This document shows, piece after piece, positions 35,244-43,251 of a stretch of DNA of 64,000 bases (within the stretch, counting starts at the first letter, position 1; each line of letters opens with the position of its first letter). The notes beneath the pieces are model-generated. The model worked only from the letters and a program-made list of their open reading frames with translations, did not search any database and was not told where the DNA came from. The translations under genes were made by a program, and so were the position numbers. This stretch comes from Paractinoplanes bogorensis. Its GTDB lineage: Bacteria > Actinomycetota > Actinomycetes > Mycobacteriales > Micromonosporaceae. The stretch lies in the NCBI RefSeq assembly GCF_018829635.1, contig NZ_JAHKKG010000004.1:682001-746000 (forward strand), written 5' to 3'.

Positions 35244-36778
35244 ACCCGCCCCTCACCTGCGACGTCGCCGTGATCGGCGGCGGCATCGTCGGTGCTGCCA
35301 TCGCCCGCCGGCTCGGCGGCACGTCGCTGTCCACCGTCCTCGTCGAGGGCCGCGACGACGTCGGCGACGGCACCAGCAAGGCCAACACCGCCATCCTGCA
35401 CACCGGCTTCGACGCCACCCCCGGCACGCTCGAGTCCACCCTGGTCGCCCGCGGCTATCACCTGCTTTCCGAGTACGCGTCGGCCACCGGCATCCCGGTC
35501 GAACGCACCTCGGCCCTGCTCGTCGCGTGGGACGACGAGCAGCTCGCCGCCCTGCCCGGCCTGTGCACCAAGGCCGAGAAGAACGGCTACGACGAGTGCG
35601 AACTGGTCGGGCCGGACGAGGTCTACCGGCGGGTCCCCGACCTCGGGCCGGGCGCGCTCGGCGGGCTCACCGTCCCCGGCGAGTCGATCATCTGCACCTG
35701 GACGACGAACCTGGCCCTGGCCACCGACGCGGTCAACCGCGGGGTCACGCTGCTGCGCGGACGCCGGGTGGTCGCGGTCGACGACGGCTCGCTGACCTTC
35801 GCCGACGGGTCCTCGCTGCGGGCGCGCTGGGTGATCAACGCCGCCGGGCTGGGCGCCGACAAGATCGACAACCTTTTCGGGTACGACCGTTTCACCGTCA
35901 CCCCACGCCGGGGCGAACTGCTGGTGTTCGACAAACTGGCCCGCGCCAAGGTGCCGGTGATCGTGCTGCCGGTGCCGTCCAAGGTGGGCAAGGGGGTCCT
36001 GGTCAGCCCGACGATCTACGGCAACGTCATGCTCGGGCCGACCGCCGAGGACCTCACCGACCGGACCGCGACGGGCACGTCCGCCGCGGGGTTCTCCTTC
36101 CTGCGTTCCAAGGGAGCGGATCTGATGCCGTCCCTGCTCCAGGAGGAGGTCACCGCCACCTACGCGGGCCTGCGCGCCGCGATCGACCGGAACGACTACC
36201 TGATCTCGCTCGACGCGTCCTTGCGCTACGTGCTGGTCGGCGGGATCCGCTCGACCGGGCTGACGGCCGGGATGGCGATCGCCGAGCACGTCGCCGGGCT
36301 GCTGTCCCCGCACCTCGATGTCGCGCCCCGGCCGGACCTGCCGGCGCCGCCGCGGATGCCGAACCTGGGGGAGGCGTTCACCCGGCCCTACCAGGACGCG
36401 GCGCTGATCTCGGCCGATCCCGAGTACGGGCGGGTGGTGTGCTTCTGCGAACGGGTCACCCGGGGAGAGATCCGGGACGCGTACGCCTCGCCGATCCCAC
36501 CCGCCGACCTGGACGGGTTGCGGCGTCGCACCCGGGCCATGAACGGGCGTTGTCAGGGCTTCTACTGCGGTGCCGAGGTGCAGGCGCTGGTCTCGTCCCG
36601 CGGTGAAGCCTCTTCCTACGGCGACGCTTCGTCCCCCGGCGACGCTTCGTCTCGCGGCGACGTCTCGTCTCGCGGCGGCGCTTCTTCTTGCGGCGGCGTC
36701 TCGTCTCGCGGCGGCGTCTCGTCTCGCGGCGACGCTTCGTCTCGCGGCGACGCTTCGTCTCGCGGCGGTGCCCGATGA
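35240..36778 (+). CDS. GlpA-like FAD dehydrogenase with BFD-type [2Fe-2S] domain and repetitive tail
   Basis: A 512-residue flavoprotein. The FAD motif is VAVIGGGIVGAAIARRLGG near the N-terminus; the body matches glycerol-3-phosphate dehydrogenase/oxidase (KANTAILHTGFDATPGTLES and RRGELLVFDK). Residues 395-450 form a BFD-like [2Fe-2S] domain: Cys401 and Cys403 in VVCFCERVT, then Cys438 and Cys443 in GRCQGFYCG. The last 60 residues are ten imperfect copies of SSRGDA encoded by an 18-bp repeat (36593-36772) and have no homology. It should oxidise a polyol phosphate and pass electrons through the cluster to a partner, probably the next protein. The stop overlaps the next ATG. Confidence 0.9.
   Translation: MNPPLTCDVAVIGGGIVGAAIARRLGGTSLSTVLVEGRDDVGDGTSKANTAILHTGFDATPGTLESTLVARGYHLLSEYASATGIPVERTSALLVAWDDEQLAALPGLCTKAEKNGYDECELVGPDEVYRRVPDLGPGALGGLTVPGESIICTWTTNLALATDAVNRGVTLLRGRRVVAVDDGSLTFADGSSLRARWVINAAGLGADKIDNLFGYDRFTVTPRRGELLVFDKLARAKVPVIVLPVPSKVGKGVLVSPTIYGNVMLGPTAEDLTDRTATGTSAAGFSFLRSKGADLMPSLLQEEVTATYAGLRAAIDRNDYLISLDASLRYVLVGGIRSTGLTAGMAIAEHVAGLLSPHLDVAPRPDLPAPPRMPNLGEAFTRPYQDAALISADPEYGRVVCFCERVTRGEIRDAYASPIPPADLDGLRRRTRAMNGRCQGFYCGAEVQALVSSRGEASSYGDASSPGDASSRGDVSSRGGASSCGGVSSRGGVSSRGDASSRGDASSRGGAR
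36593..36772. repeat. Ten tandem 18-bp repeats inside a coding region
   Basis: Ten consecutive 18-bp units with the consensus TCGTCTCGCGGCGACGCT. They fill the last 60 codons of the dehydrogenase gene and encode SSRGDA-type hexapeptides (variants SSYGDA, SSPGDA, SSRGGA, SSCGGV). Copy-to-copy identity is high, so slippage or unequal recombination could change the number. Six bases after the array the stop of this gene overlaps the start of the next. Confidence 0.95.
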
Positions 36779-38061
36779 ACGTCCGTGTCCTCATCGTCGG
36801 TGGGGGACCGGCCGGCCTGACCGCCGCGGCGGCCCTCGCCCCGCGCGTCGACGGGCCGGTGCTGGTGCTCGACCGGGAACGCACGATGGGCGGCATCCCC
36901 CGGCACAGCGACCACCCCGGATACGGCCTGCGCGACCTGCGGCGGTTCATCTCCGGTCCGGCGTACGCACGACGCCTCACCGACCTGGCCGCCGCGGCCG
37001 GCGCGCAACTCGAGACCGAGGCGATGGTGACCGGCTGGGCCTCGTCCCATGCCGTCGAGGTGACGTCGCCGCGCGGTCGGCGGACAATGACGGCCGACGC
37101 GGTCGTGCTGGCCACCGGAGCCCGCGAGCGACCCCGCCCGGCCCGGCTCATCCCCGGCGACCGGCCGGACGGCGTCTATACGACCGGTCAGTTGCAGAAC
37201 CTCGTCCACCTGCACCACGCCGAGGTCGGCCGGCGCGCGGTCGTGATCGGCGCCGAACTGGTCAGTTGGTCGGCCGTGCTCACTCTGCGCGAGGCGGGCT
37301 GCCGCACGGTGCTCATGACGAGCGAGTTCGACCGTCCCGAGGCGTACGCGGCGTTCCACCTGCCCGGCCGCGTGGGATTGCGCGTTCCGGTCCGTACCCG
37401 TCACCGTGTGGTCGCGATCCACGGCAAGGGCCGGGTGTCCGGTGTGGACGTCGAGGATCTGCGTACCGGAAAACGCTCATTCGTTGCCTGCGACACGGTC
37501 ATCACGACCGGCGACTGGATACCCGACCACGAACTGGCCCGGCTCGGCGGTCTGACCATCGACGCGGGCACGCTGGGTCCGCGGGTGGACGCCGGACTGC
37601 GCACTTCGGCGCCGGGAGTGTTCGCCGCGGGCAACCTGCTGCACCCGGTCGACACGGCCGACGTGGCCGCCCTGGACGGCCGTCACGTCGCCGCCGCCGT
37701 CCTCGACCACCTGGCCGCAGTGCCCCGCGGCAGTTCGGCCCCGGGTGCGGTCGAGGTAGTGGTCGACGCACCTCTTCAGTGGGTCTCGCCGCAGATCGTC
37801 GAGCCGGGCGGGCCCGGCCCCTCGCGCGACCGTTTCCTCGCGTGGACAACGGTTTTCCAGCGCTTCCCGACCGTGACGGCCACCCAGGGCGGGCGGGTCA
37901 TCGGCTCGGTGCGGCTCGCCTGGCCCGCCGCCCCCGGCCGGGTGTTCCGCATCCCGTTCTCGGTCGTGCGCGACGCCGATCCGAACGGCGGGCCGGTGCA
38001 CCTGTCCGTCACCGGACGCCGGGAGTCGACGGTCAGCGGGACAGTGGCGTCTCCCGGGTGA
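36775..38061 (+). CDS. FAD-dependent NAD(P) oxidoreductase (GlpB/HcnB-like partner)
   Basis: A 428-residue flavoprotein whose ATG overlaps the preceding stop. The FAD motif is VLIVGGGPAGLTAAAAL at the N-terminus. VVLATGARERPRPARLIPG and an inner NAD(P)-type Rossmann GRRAVVIGAELVSWSAVL follow, then TSAPGVFAAGNLLH (the ATG-motif for FAD). This is the pattern of pyridine-nucleotide-dependent disulfide-family oxidoreductases that pair with GlpA-like Fe-S subunits. Together with the upstream gene it probably forms one enzyme complex feeding electrons to the respiratory chain or NAD. The C-terminal 110 residues show no motif I recognise. Its last 29 bp overlap the convergent sigma factor gene. Confidence 0.88.
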   Translation: MNVRVLIVGGGPAGLTAAAALAPRVDGPVLVLDRERTMGGIPRHSDHPGYGLRDLRRFISGPAYARRLTDLAAAAGAQLETEAMVTGWASSHAVEVTSPRGRRTMTADAVVLATGARERPRPARLIPGDRPDGVYTTGQLQNLVHLHHAEVGRRAVVIGAELVSWSAVLTLREAGCRTVLMTSEFDRPEAYAAFHLPGRVGLRVPVRTRHRVVAIHGKGRVSGVDVEDLRTGKRSFVACDTVITTGDWIPDHELARLGGLTIDAGTLGPRVDAGLRTSAPGVFAAGNLLHPVDTADVAALDGRHVAAAVLDHLAAVPRGSSAPGAVEVVVDAPLQWVSPQIVEPGGPGPSRDRFLAWTTVFQRFPTVTATQGGRVIGSVRLAWPAAPGRVFRIPFSVVRDADPNGGPVHLSVTGRRESTVSGTVASPG

Positions 38062-38914
38062 GGCGGGAGAGTTTCTGCGGGTTGCGGACGTAGTAGAGGG
38101 CGGTGATCCGGCCGCCCTCCACCACGGCGGCCATGACGCCGTCCAAGGCGTCGTCCAGGTGGACGGCCAGGGCGGGGCCGCCGTTGACCGTGGCTTCGGT
38201 GACCGTGGTCCGGTTGGTGTGCCGGCCGTAGCCGCCGAGCATGAAGCGGGCCGCCTTGTCCGCTCCGGTGATCGGGCGGGGCATGGCCTGTCTGAGGCCG
38301 CCGCCGTCGGCCACCAGCACCACGTCGGGGGCCAGCACGTCGAGCAGGCTCTGCAGGTCGCCGGTCTCCAGGGCACGGCGGAACGACTGCAGGGCGGCGC
38401 GCGTCTCGGCGGCGGTGACCGGCTCGCGCGGGCGGCGGGCATCCACATGTTTGCGGGCGCGGTGCGCGATCTGCCGTACGGCGGCCGGGGTCTTGCCGAC
38501 GGCCTGCGCGATCTCGTCGTAGCCGACGTCGAACGCCTCGCGCAGAACGAACACCGCGCGCTCGGTCGGCGACAACGTTTCGAGCACCAGCATGAGCGCC
38601 ATGGACACGCTCTCGGCCAGTTCGACGTCGTCGGCCACGTCGGGCGAGGTGAGCAGGGGCTCGGGCAACCACTGGCCGACGTACGCCTCCTTGCGGCGCT
38701 TCACCGTGCGCAGCCGGTTGAGGGCCTGGCGGGTGGTGATGCGGACCAGGAGCGCGCGGGGATCCCGTACGTCCGCAAACGGGATCCTGACCCACTGCAG
38801 CCATGTCTCCTGGAGCACGTCCTCGGTGTCGGCGGCCGACCCGATCATCTCGTAGGCGACCGTGAAGAGCAGGTTACGGTGCGCCACGAACGCTTCGGTG
38901 TGCGGCTCACTCAT
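38033..38914 (-). CDS. SigJ-type ECF sigma factor with SnoaL-like C-terminus
   Basis: A 293-residue sigma factor. Region 2 is at about residues 10-75 (LLFTVAYEMIGSAADTEDVLQETWLQW), region 4 at about 110-165 (LETLSPTERAVFVLREAFDVGYDEIAQAVGKTPAAVRQI) and a SnoaL/NTF2-like domain follows (about 175-290: ALETGDLQSLLDVLAPDVVLVADGGG), the hallmark of ECF41/SigJ proteins, in which the C-terminal domain regulates activity in place of an anti-sigma factor. ECF41 genes usually sit beside a DUF2855/carboxymuconolactone or oxidoreductase gene; here the neighbour is the FAD operon. ATG 38914 follows AAAGGA. Confidence 0.93.
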   Translation of the reverse strand: MSEPHTEAFVAHRNLLFTVAYEMIGSAADTEDVLQETWLQWVRIPFADVRDPRALLVRITTRQALNRLRTVKRRKEAYVGQWLPEPLLTSPDVADDVELAESVSMALMLVLETLSPTERAVFVLREAFDVGYDEIAQAVGKTPAAVRQIAHRARKHVDARRPREPVTAAETRAALQSFRRALETGDLQSLLDVLAPDVVLVADGGGLRQAMPRPITGADKAARFMLGGYGRHTNRTTVTEATVNGGPALAVHLDDALDGVMAAVVEGGRITALYYVRNPQKLSRLTRETPLSR

Positions 38915-38976
38915 GCGGCGTTCCTTTCCCGGGGTGGACCCTCGAGTCACCGTTCGCCGCACGTTTGTGACACGGC

Positions 38977-41900
38977 TCAGGAACCGGGACCGGTGGTTCC
39001 GCGCAACTCGGCCAGCTGGCGGCCCGCGGTCCGGGTCTCGGGATGGTCCGGGCCGAGGACCCGCAGCACATCCGGAAGCAGGTGCTCGAAGGCCTCGACC
39101 GCCCCGGCCACGTTTCCCGACCGCCCGGTCCAGTAAGCGATCTTGCTGCGCGTCACCAGGGTGTGTGGATGGTCCGCCCCGAGGATGCGCAGTTGTTCGG
39201 GCAGGAGCCGTTCGAAGCCCAGCGCGGCGCCGGCCGGATCACCGAGCACGCCCTGCCATCGCGCGACCTCGTGCCGGACGGCCAGCGTCTCCGGGTGGTC
39301 GGGGCCGAGCACCCGCAGGAAGTCCGGCAGCAACCGGTCGAATGCGGCCGCGGCCTGTTCCGGTGCACCGGCACGGCCCTGCCAGTAGGCGAGGTTGCTG
39401 CGGGTCGCGAGGGTGTGCGGGTGGTCCGGGCCGAGCACGCGCAACTGGTCCGGGAGGAGTCGTGCGAATCCTTCGACGGCGGCATCGGGGTCGCCGGTGG
39501 CGCCGTGCCAGCGGGCCATCTCGTGCCGGGCGGCGAGCGTCTCCGGATAGTCCGGGCCGAGGACGCGTACGAGGTCGGGCAGCAGGCGGCCGAACGCGGC
39601 GATCGCCTTGGCGTGGTCGCCCGCCTTCCCGTGCCAGTAGGCGAGGTTGCTGCGGGTCGCGAGGGTCTGGGGGTGGTCGGGGCCGAGTACCCGGAGCTGA
39701 TCCGGCAGCAGGCGTTCGAAGTCGGCGGTGGCTCCGGCGGGATCGCCCATCGCACCCCGCCAGCGGGCCATCTCGTGCCGGGCGGCGAGGGTCTCCGGGT
39801 GGCCGGTTCCCAGCACCCGTACGAGGTCGGGCATCAGCTCGTCGAATCCGCCGGCGGCCCGGGCCGGGTCGCCCGCCTGCCCACGCCAGCGGGCCAGGTT
39901 GCTCCGCGTCGCCAGCGTGTGCGGATGGTCGAGGCCGAGCACTCGCAGGCGATGGTCGAGCAGGTGCTCGAAGGCGAGCGCGGCGAGGGCCGGGTCACCC
40001 GCCTCGCCCCGCCACCACGCGAGGTTGCTCCGGGTCGACAGCGTGTGCGGGTGGTCGGGCCCCAGCACCCGCAGCTGGTCGGCCAGGAGCTGCTCGAAAC
40101 CGGCGGCGGCGCCGCTCGGGTCGCCCGCCGTGCCCCGCCAGCGGGCGATCTCGTGGCGGGCGGCGAGCGTTTCCGGGTGGTCGCGCCCGAGGACCCGTAC
40201 CAGGTCGGGATAGAGCTCCTCGAACGCGGTGACGGCACCCTGGCTGGCGCCGGCCTTGCCCTGCCAGTAGGCGAGGTTGCTGCGCGTGGTCAGGGTGTCC
40301 GGGTGGTCGGGTCCGAGGATCCGCTCGCGTTCGTCGAGCAGCCGCCGGAACGCGTCGGCCGCGCCCCGCGGATTGCCGCCCGCACCGCGCCACCGGGCGA
40401 CGTTGTGCTGCACGGCCAGGGTCTCCGGGTGATCGGGCCCGAGCACCCGCAGAAAGACCGGATAGAGCTGTTCGAACGCGGCGGCGGCGCCACCGGGGTC
40501 GCCGGAGTGCCCGCGCCACCGGGCCACGTTGCTCTGCGCCGAGAGGGTGTCCGGGTGATCCGGCCCGAGGATCCGGAGCCGGTCGCGCAGCAGGTCGCCG
40601 AAGGCCCGGACCGCGCCCCGCGGGTCGCCCGCCTTGCCCTGCCAGAAGGCGAGATGGTGACGGACCGCCAGGGTGTCCGGGTGGTCGGGGCCGAGCCGTT
40701 CGGCGGCCTCGTCACGCAGTTGCGTGAAGTGCCGGCGGGCGGTGATGACCAGGCCGAGCTCGCCGAGGCTGCCGCCCGCGCGGAAGAGCACGGGATGGGC
40801 GCCGGTGCCGCCGTCCCGGGTGCGCCACAGCTCCGGTCCGGCGACCGCGTGCAGGATGGCGGTGTTGGCTCGCAGCAACTGGCCGAGTCGCGCTTTGCCC
40901 GGGTCGCTCTCGATGGCCGGCCACAGCTCCAGCAGGGCGTCGGCGGCGACCGTGGCGGCCACCTGCCGGTCGTGGTCGGGCCCGCTCTCCCGGATGGTCC
41001 GCTGGACCAGTGCGTGCACGCGGACGAGTCCGTCGTCGGCGTCGGCCAGGCCGAGCCGGTGCAGGGTCCGGACGGCGTCGTGCACGTCGTCGGCGTCGGT
41101 GCCGCGGTGCGGACGTGGCCCGTACCGGCGGAAAGCCGCACGGCTGGTGAACACCTGGACCGGGATGCCGTTCGGATCCAGCATCGCGGCGATCCGCAGC
41201 AACTCGTCGGCCAGGCCGTCGGTGTCGGCGTTGGCCAGCTCCACCGACACGGTCCAGGTCGCCGCGACGGGTTGCTGCTGGCCGTCCGGCCGTACCTTCG
41301 GGCTCAGGTCCAGCAGCCGGCGCCGGGTCAGCCGGCGGCGGTAGTCGGCGCAGGTCAGATCCTGATCGCGGATGAACGTGGCCGCCTGGGCCAGAGCGAG
41401 CGGCAGATAGCCGAGGTCGGACGCCAGACGGTCGGCCTCCTCGACGCGGTGCGGGGAGTCGCCCAGCTGGCGGCTCAGATAGGCGGCGGCCTCGGCGGCC
41501 GCGAAGACGCCCACGTCGACCAGGGCCCGTCCGGCCAGCAGGGCGGCGTCGCGGCGCCGGGTGGTCACCACGGTCCGGCCGTACGGGGTGTCCGGCGGCC
41601 ACAGCCCGGACAACGCGGCGGGGTCGGTCACGTCGTCGAGCACGATCAGCCAGGGCCGGTCGGTGCCGGCCAGCCAGGCCAGCAACCGGGCGGCGGCCTG
41701 GCCGGGATCCGGATCGTCCACGCCGGTGATGTCGGCCCCGGTGCGGGCGAACGTGGTCAGGACGCCGGACCTCGTGTTCGCGGTCACCCACATGAGCAGG
41801 TCGATCCGGTGGGTCTGCCACAGCTGCTCGGCCAGGTGGGCGGCGAGCTGGGTCTTGCCGACGCCACCGAGACCCGAGATGACCTGGCACACCACCGCGG

Positions 41901-42060
41901 TGCCGCCGGACCGGACCGCCTCGGCCAGCGCGTCGTCGGCCGGGCGGGGCTGCCGCGCGGCCGCCAGGCGGGGCACCACCCCGACCCGGTAGGGCCACCG
42001 GATCGTGGCGCGGCCGGCGATGGTGACGGGCGCGAAGAACGTACCGACCGCTCCGGACAT
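38977..42060 (-). CDS. NLR-like NB-ARC ATPase with TPR array and N-terminal amyloid-type motif
   Basis: A 1027-residue protein starting at ATG 42060. The N-terminus SGAVGTFFAPVTIAGRA (2-18) carries a motif that also occurs at the C-terminus of the neighbouring small protein. The NB-ARC-like ATPase has Walker A GLGGVGKT at 63-70 and Walker B WLIVLDDV at about 130-140, with helical and winged-helix parts to about 430. From about residue 455 to the end there are 14 TPR units of 42 residues (consensus VLGPDHPETLAxRxxxARWRG). This is a classic three-part immune-receptor layout: signalling motif, switch ATPase, ligand-sensing repeats. A conflict or self-recognition role is likely but not shown. Confidence 0.92.
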   Translation of the reverse strand: MSGAVGTFFAPVTIAGRATIRWPYRVGVVPRLAAARQPRPADDALAEAVRSGGTAVVCQVISGLGGVGKTQLAAHLAEQLWQTHRIDLLMWVTANTRSGVLTTFARTGADITGVDDPDPGQAAARLLAWLAGTDRPWLIVLDDVTDPAALSGLWPPDTPYGRTVVTTRRRDAALLAGRALVDVGVFAAAEAAAYLSRQLGDSPHRVEEADRLASDLGYLPLALAQAATFIRDQDLTCADYRRRLTRRRLLDLSPKVRPDGQQQPVAATWTVSVELANADTDGLADELLRIAAMLDPNGIPVQVFTSRAAFRRYGPRPHRGTDADDVHDAVRTLHRLGLADADDGLVRVHALVQRTIRESGPDHDRQVAATVAADALLELWPAIESDPGKARLGQLLRANTAILHAVAGPELWRTRDGGTGAHPVLFRAGGSLGELGLVITARRHFTQLRDEAAERLGPDHPDTLAVRHHLAFWQGKAGDPRGAVRAFGDLLRDRLRILGPDHPDTLSAQSNVARWRGHSGDPGGAAAAFEQLYPVFLRVLGPDHPETLAVQHNVARWRGAGGNPRGAADAFRRLLDERERILGPDHPDTLTTRSNLAYWQGKAGASQGAVTAFEELYPDLVRVLGRDHPETLAARHEIARWRGTAGDPSGAAAGFEQLLADQLRVLGPDHPHTLSTRSNLAWWRGEAGDPALAALAFEHLLDHRLRVLGLDHPHTLATRSNLARWRGQAGDPARAAGGFDELMPDLVRVLGTGHPETLAARHEMARWRGAMGDPAGATADFERLLPDQLRVLGPDHPQTLATRSNLAYWHGKAGDHAKAIAAFGRLLPDLVRVLGPDYPETLAARHEMARWHGATGDPDAAVEGFARLLPDQLRVLGPDHPHTLATRSNLAYWQGRAGAPEQAAAAFDRLLPDFLRVLGPDHPETLAVRHEVARWQGVLGDPAGAALGFERLLPEQLRILGADHPHTLVTRSKIAYWTGRSGNVAGAVEAFEHLLPDVLRVLGPDHPETRTAGRQLAELRGTTGPGS
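38989..40699. repeat. Fourteen 126-bp tandem repeats (TPR-coding)
   Basis: About 14 units of 126 bp encode 42-residue TPRs of the tetratricopeptide_10/12 kind. The conserved core is GPDHPxTL, present 14 times as HPDTL, HPETL, HPHTL or HPQTL (once YPETL). Two types alternate in the last third, LATRSNLAYW and LAARHEMARW, so the real period there is about 252 bp. Similarity between units is high at DNA level. Confidence 0.9.
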
Positions 42061-42113
42061 CTCCTGGACGGTCAGCGCTGGCGTGCGGGACGGGACGCCG
42101 GCAGTCGTCGCCT

Positions 42114-42518
42114 CTAGTCGGCTGCCGGGGCGGTCGGGGGGAGGTGCGTGCGCTGGTCGAACGAGACCGGCCCGGTGAACTCGCCGATGGCGCCGTGGTT
42201 GGTGTCGACCGAGATGGTCATGCCGGCCGAGGTCGCCGTTCCGGTGGCGGTCAGGAGCTCGCGCGCCGCCACCAGGATCTGTTCGTCGCCGGCGGCCCCG
42301 GAGTCGCTGAGGTCGGGTCCGATCCGGGCCCGCCACGTCCCGGGTTCGACCTCGTCGGCTTCGAGTTCGCGGCGGGCCTCGTCGCGTCCGGCGAAGCGGC
42401 GGCGGATGAGTGCCTTGAGCAGCTCGTAGGCGTCCTTCACGGCCTCGGTCGCGGTGCCGGAGACCCCGGCCGTGGCGCCCGCGGCCAGCGCGGTCACGAT
42501 CGTGGTCATCTCGTCCAC
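42114..42518 (-). CDS. Small effector-type protein with C-terminal amyloid-signalling motif
   Basis: A 134-residue protein lying 53 bp upstream of the NLR gene on the same strand. The N-terminal 90 residues form a helical domain (TTIVTALAAGATAGVSGTA, then EAVKDAYELLKALIRRRF), similar in style to the membrane-acting Bell-type domains of bacterial NLR partners. The C-terminal end, about residues 107-120, is NHGAIGEFTGPVSF and matches the NLR start MSGAVGTFFAPVTI at GA, G, F, P and V positions. GTG 42518 is preferred over ATG 42509 because GGAGG lies ten bases ahead of it. I propose it is the death- or pore-forming effector nucleated by the NLR; this is inference. Confidence 0.75.
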   Translation of the reverse strand: MDEMTTIVTALAAGATAGVSGTATEAVKDAYELLKALIRRRFAGRDEARRELEADEVEPGTWRARIGPDLSDSGAAGDEQILVAARELLTATGTATSAGMTISVDTNHGAIGEFTGPVSFDQRTHLPPTAPAAD

Positions 42519-42655
42519 CGGCGTGTTACCTCCAGTGACCCGCCCGCCTGGATTCGGCGACGCCTCCCTCCACATTAGGGGCACGCGGTGGCCGCCGGTG
42601 CCCGCGGGCGTGCCGAATACGCAGTTTTCACCCGGGCGGGGCGAGGCACCCGACG

Positions 42656-42677
42656 TAAGTCATCATGTGATTACTTA
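42656..42677. promoter_or_regulatory. 22-bp palindrome upstream of the cysteine-hydrolase-family gene
   Basis: TAAGTCATCA and TGATTACTTA (9 of 10 bases paired) flank a TG centre, 24 bp before the ATG at 42702. AT-rich in a GC-rich setting. It looks like a repressor operator (MarR, HxlR or GntR type), but no regulator gene is next to it. Confidence 0.5.
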
Positions 42678-42701
42678 GCTCGCGGCGTACTGGAGGACTG
42701 G

Positions 42702-43229
42702 ATGAGCAAGGCACTTCTCATCATGGACGTGCAGGAGGCGGTCGTCGCCCGCTATCCGGATCCCGGATATCTGCCGCGGCTGGCCGGGGTGATCGCGCGG
42801 GCGCGGGCGGCGGGGACGACGGTCATCTACGTCACGGTCGGTTTCCGGGACGGGGCGCCCGAGGTGAGCGCGAACAACAAGATGTTCGGGCGTCTCGTGG
42901 GCGCGCCGGGGCGGCCCAACCCGATCCACTCCGGCGTGGCCCCGGCCGAGGGGGACATCGTGGTCGTCAAGCGGCGGGTCAGCGCGTTTGCCGGGAGCGA
43001 CCTGGATGTTGTGCTGCGGGCCCGGGGCGTACGGGAAATGGTGCTGACCGGAATCTCGACGAGCGGGGTGGTGCTGTCGACGCTGCGCGAGGCGGCGGAC
43101 CGGGATTTCGACCTGACCGTGCTGGCCGACGGGTGTCTCGACAACGATCCCGAGGTGCATCGCGTGCTGGTCGGGAAGGTGTTCCCGATGCAGGCCACGG
43201 TCGTCTCGTCGGACGATTTCACCGGGTGA
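42702..43229 (+). CDS. Isochorismatase/cysteine hydrolase family protein without the catalytic Cys
   Basis: A 175-residue isochorismatase-fold protein starting at ATG 42702 after GGAGG. The first catalytic Asp is in LLIMDVQEAVV (about 9) and the Lys is in VVVKRRVSAF. The segment that carries the nucleophilic cysteine in the family (T-N-x-C-V) reads ISTSGVVLST, so the cysteine is replaced by valine. This GISTSG variant forms a separate widespread subgroup whose members may not use cysteine catalysis. It probably acts on a small amide or ester; the activity is uncertain. Likely controlled by the palindrome at 42656. Confidence 0.88.
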   Translation: MSKALLIMDVQEAVVARYPDPGYLPRLAGVIARARAAGTTVIYVTVGFRDGAPEVSANNKMFGRLVGAPGRPNPIHSGVAPAEGDIVVVKRRVSAFAGSDLDVVLRARGVREMVLTGISTSGVVLSTLREAADRDFDLTVLADGCLDNDPEVHRVLVGKVFPMQATVVSSDDFTG

Positions 43230-43251
43230 CAGGGGTCGCTACCCTGCCGCT

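Noticed and set aside
36456..37151. Minus-strand frame with RRRETK repeats
   Set aside because: It is the complement of the 18-bp repeat array and of the start of the next FAD gene; no independent gene evidence.
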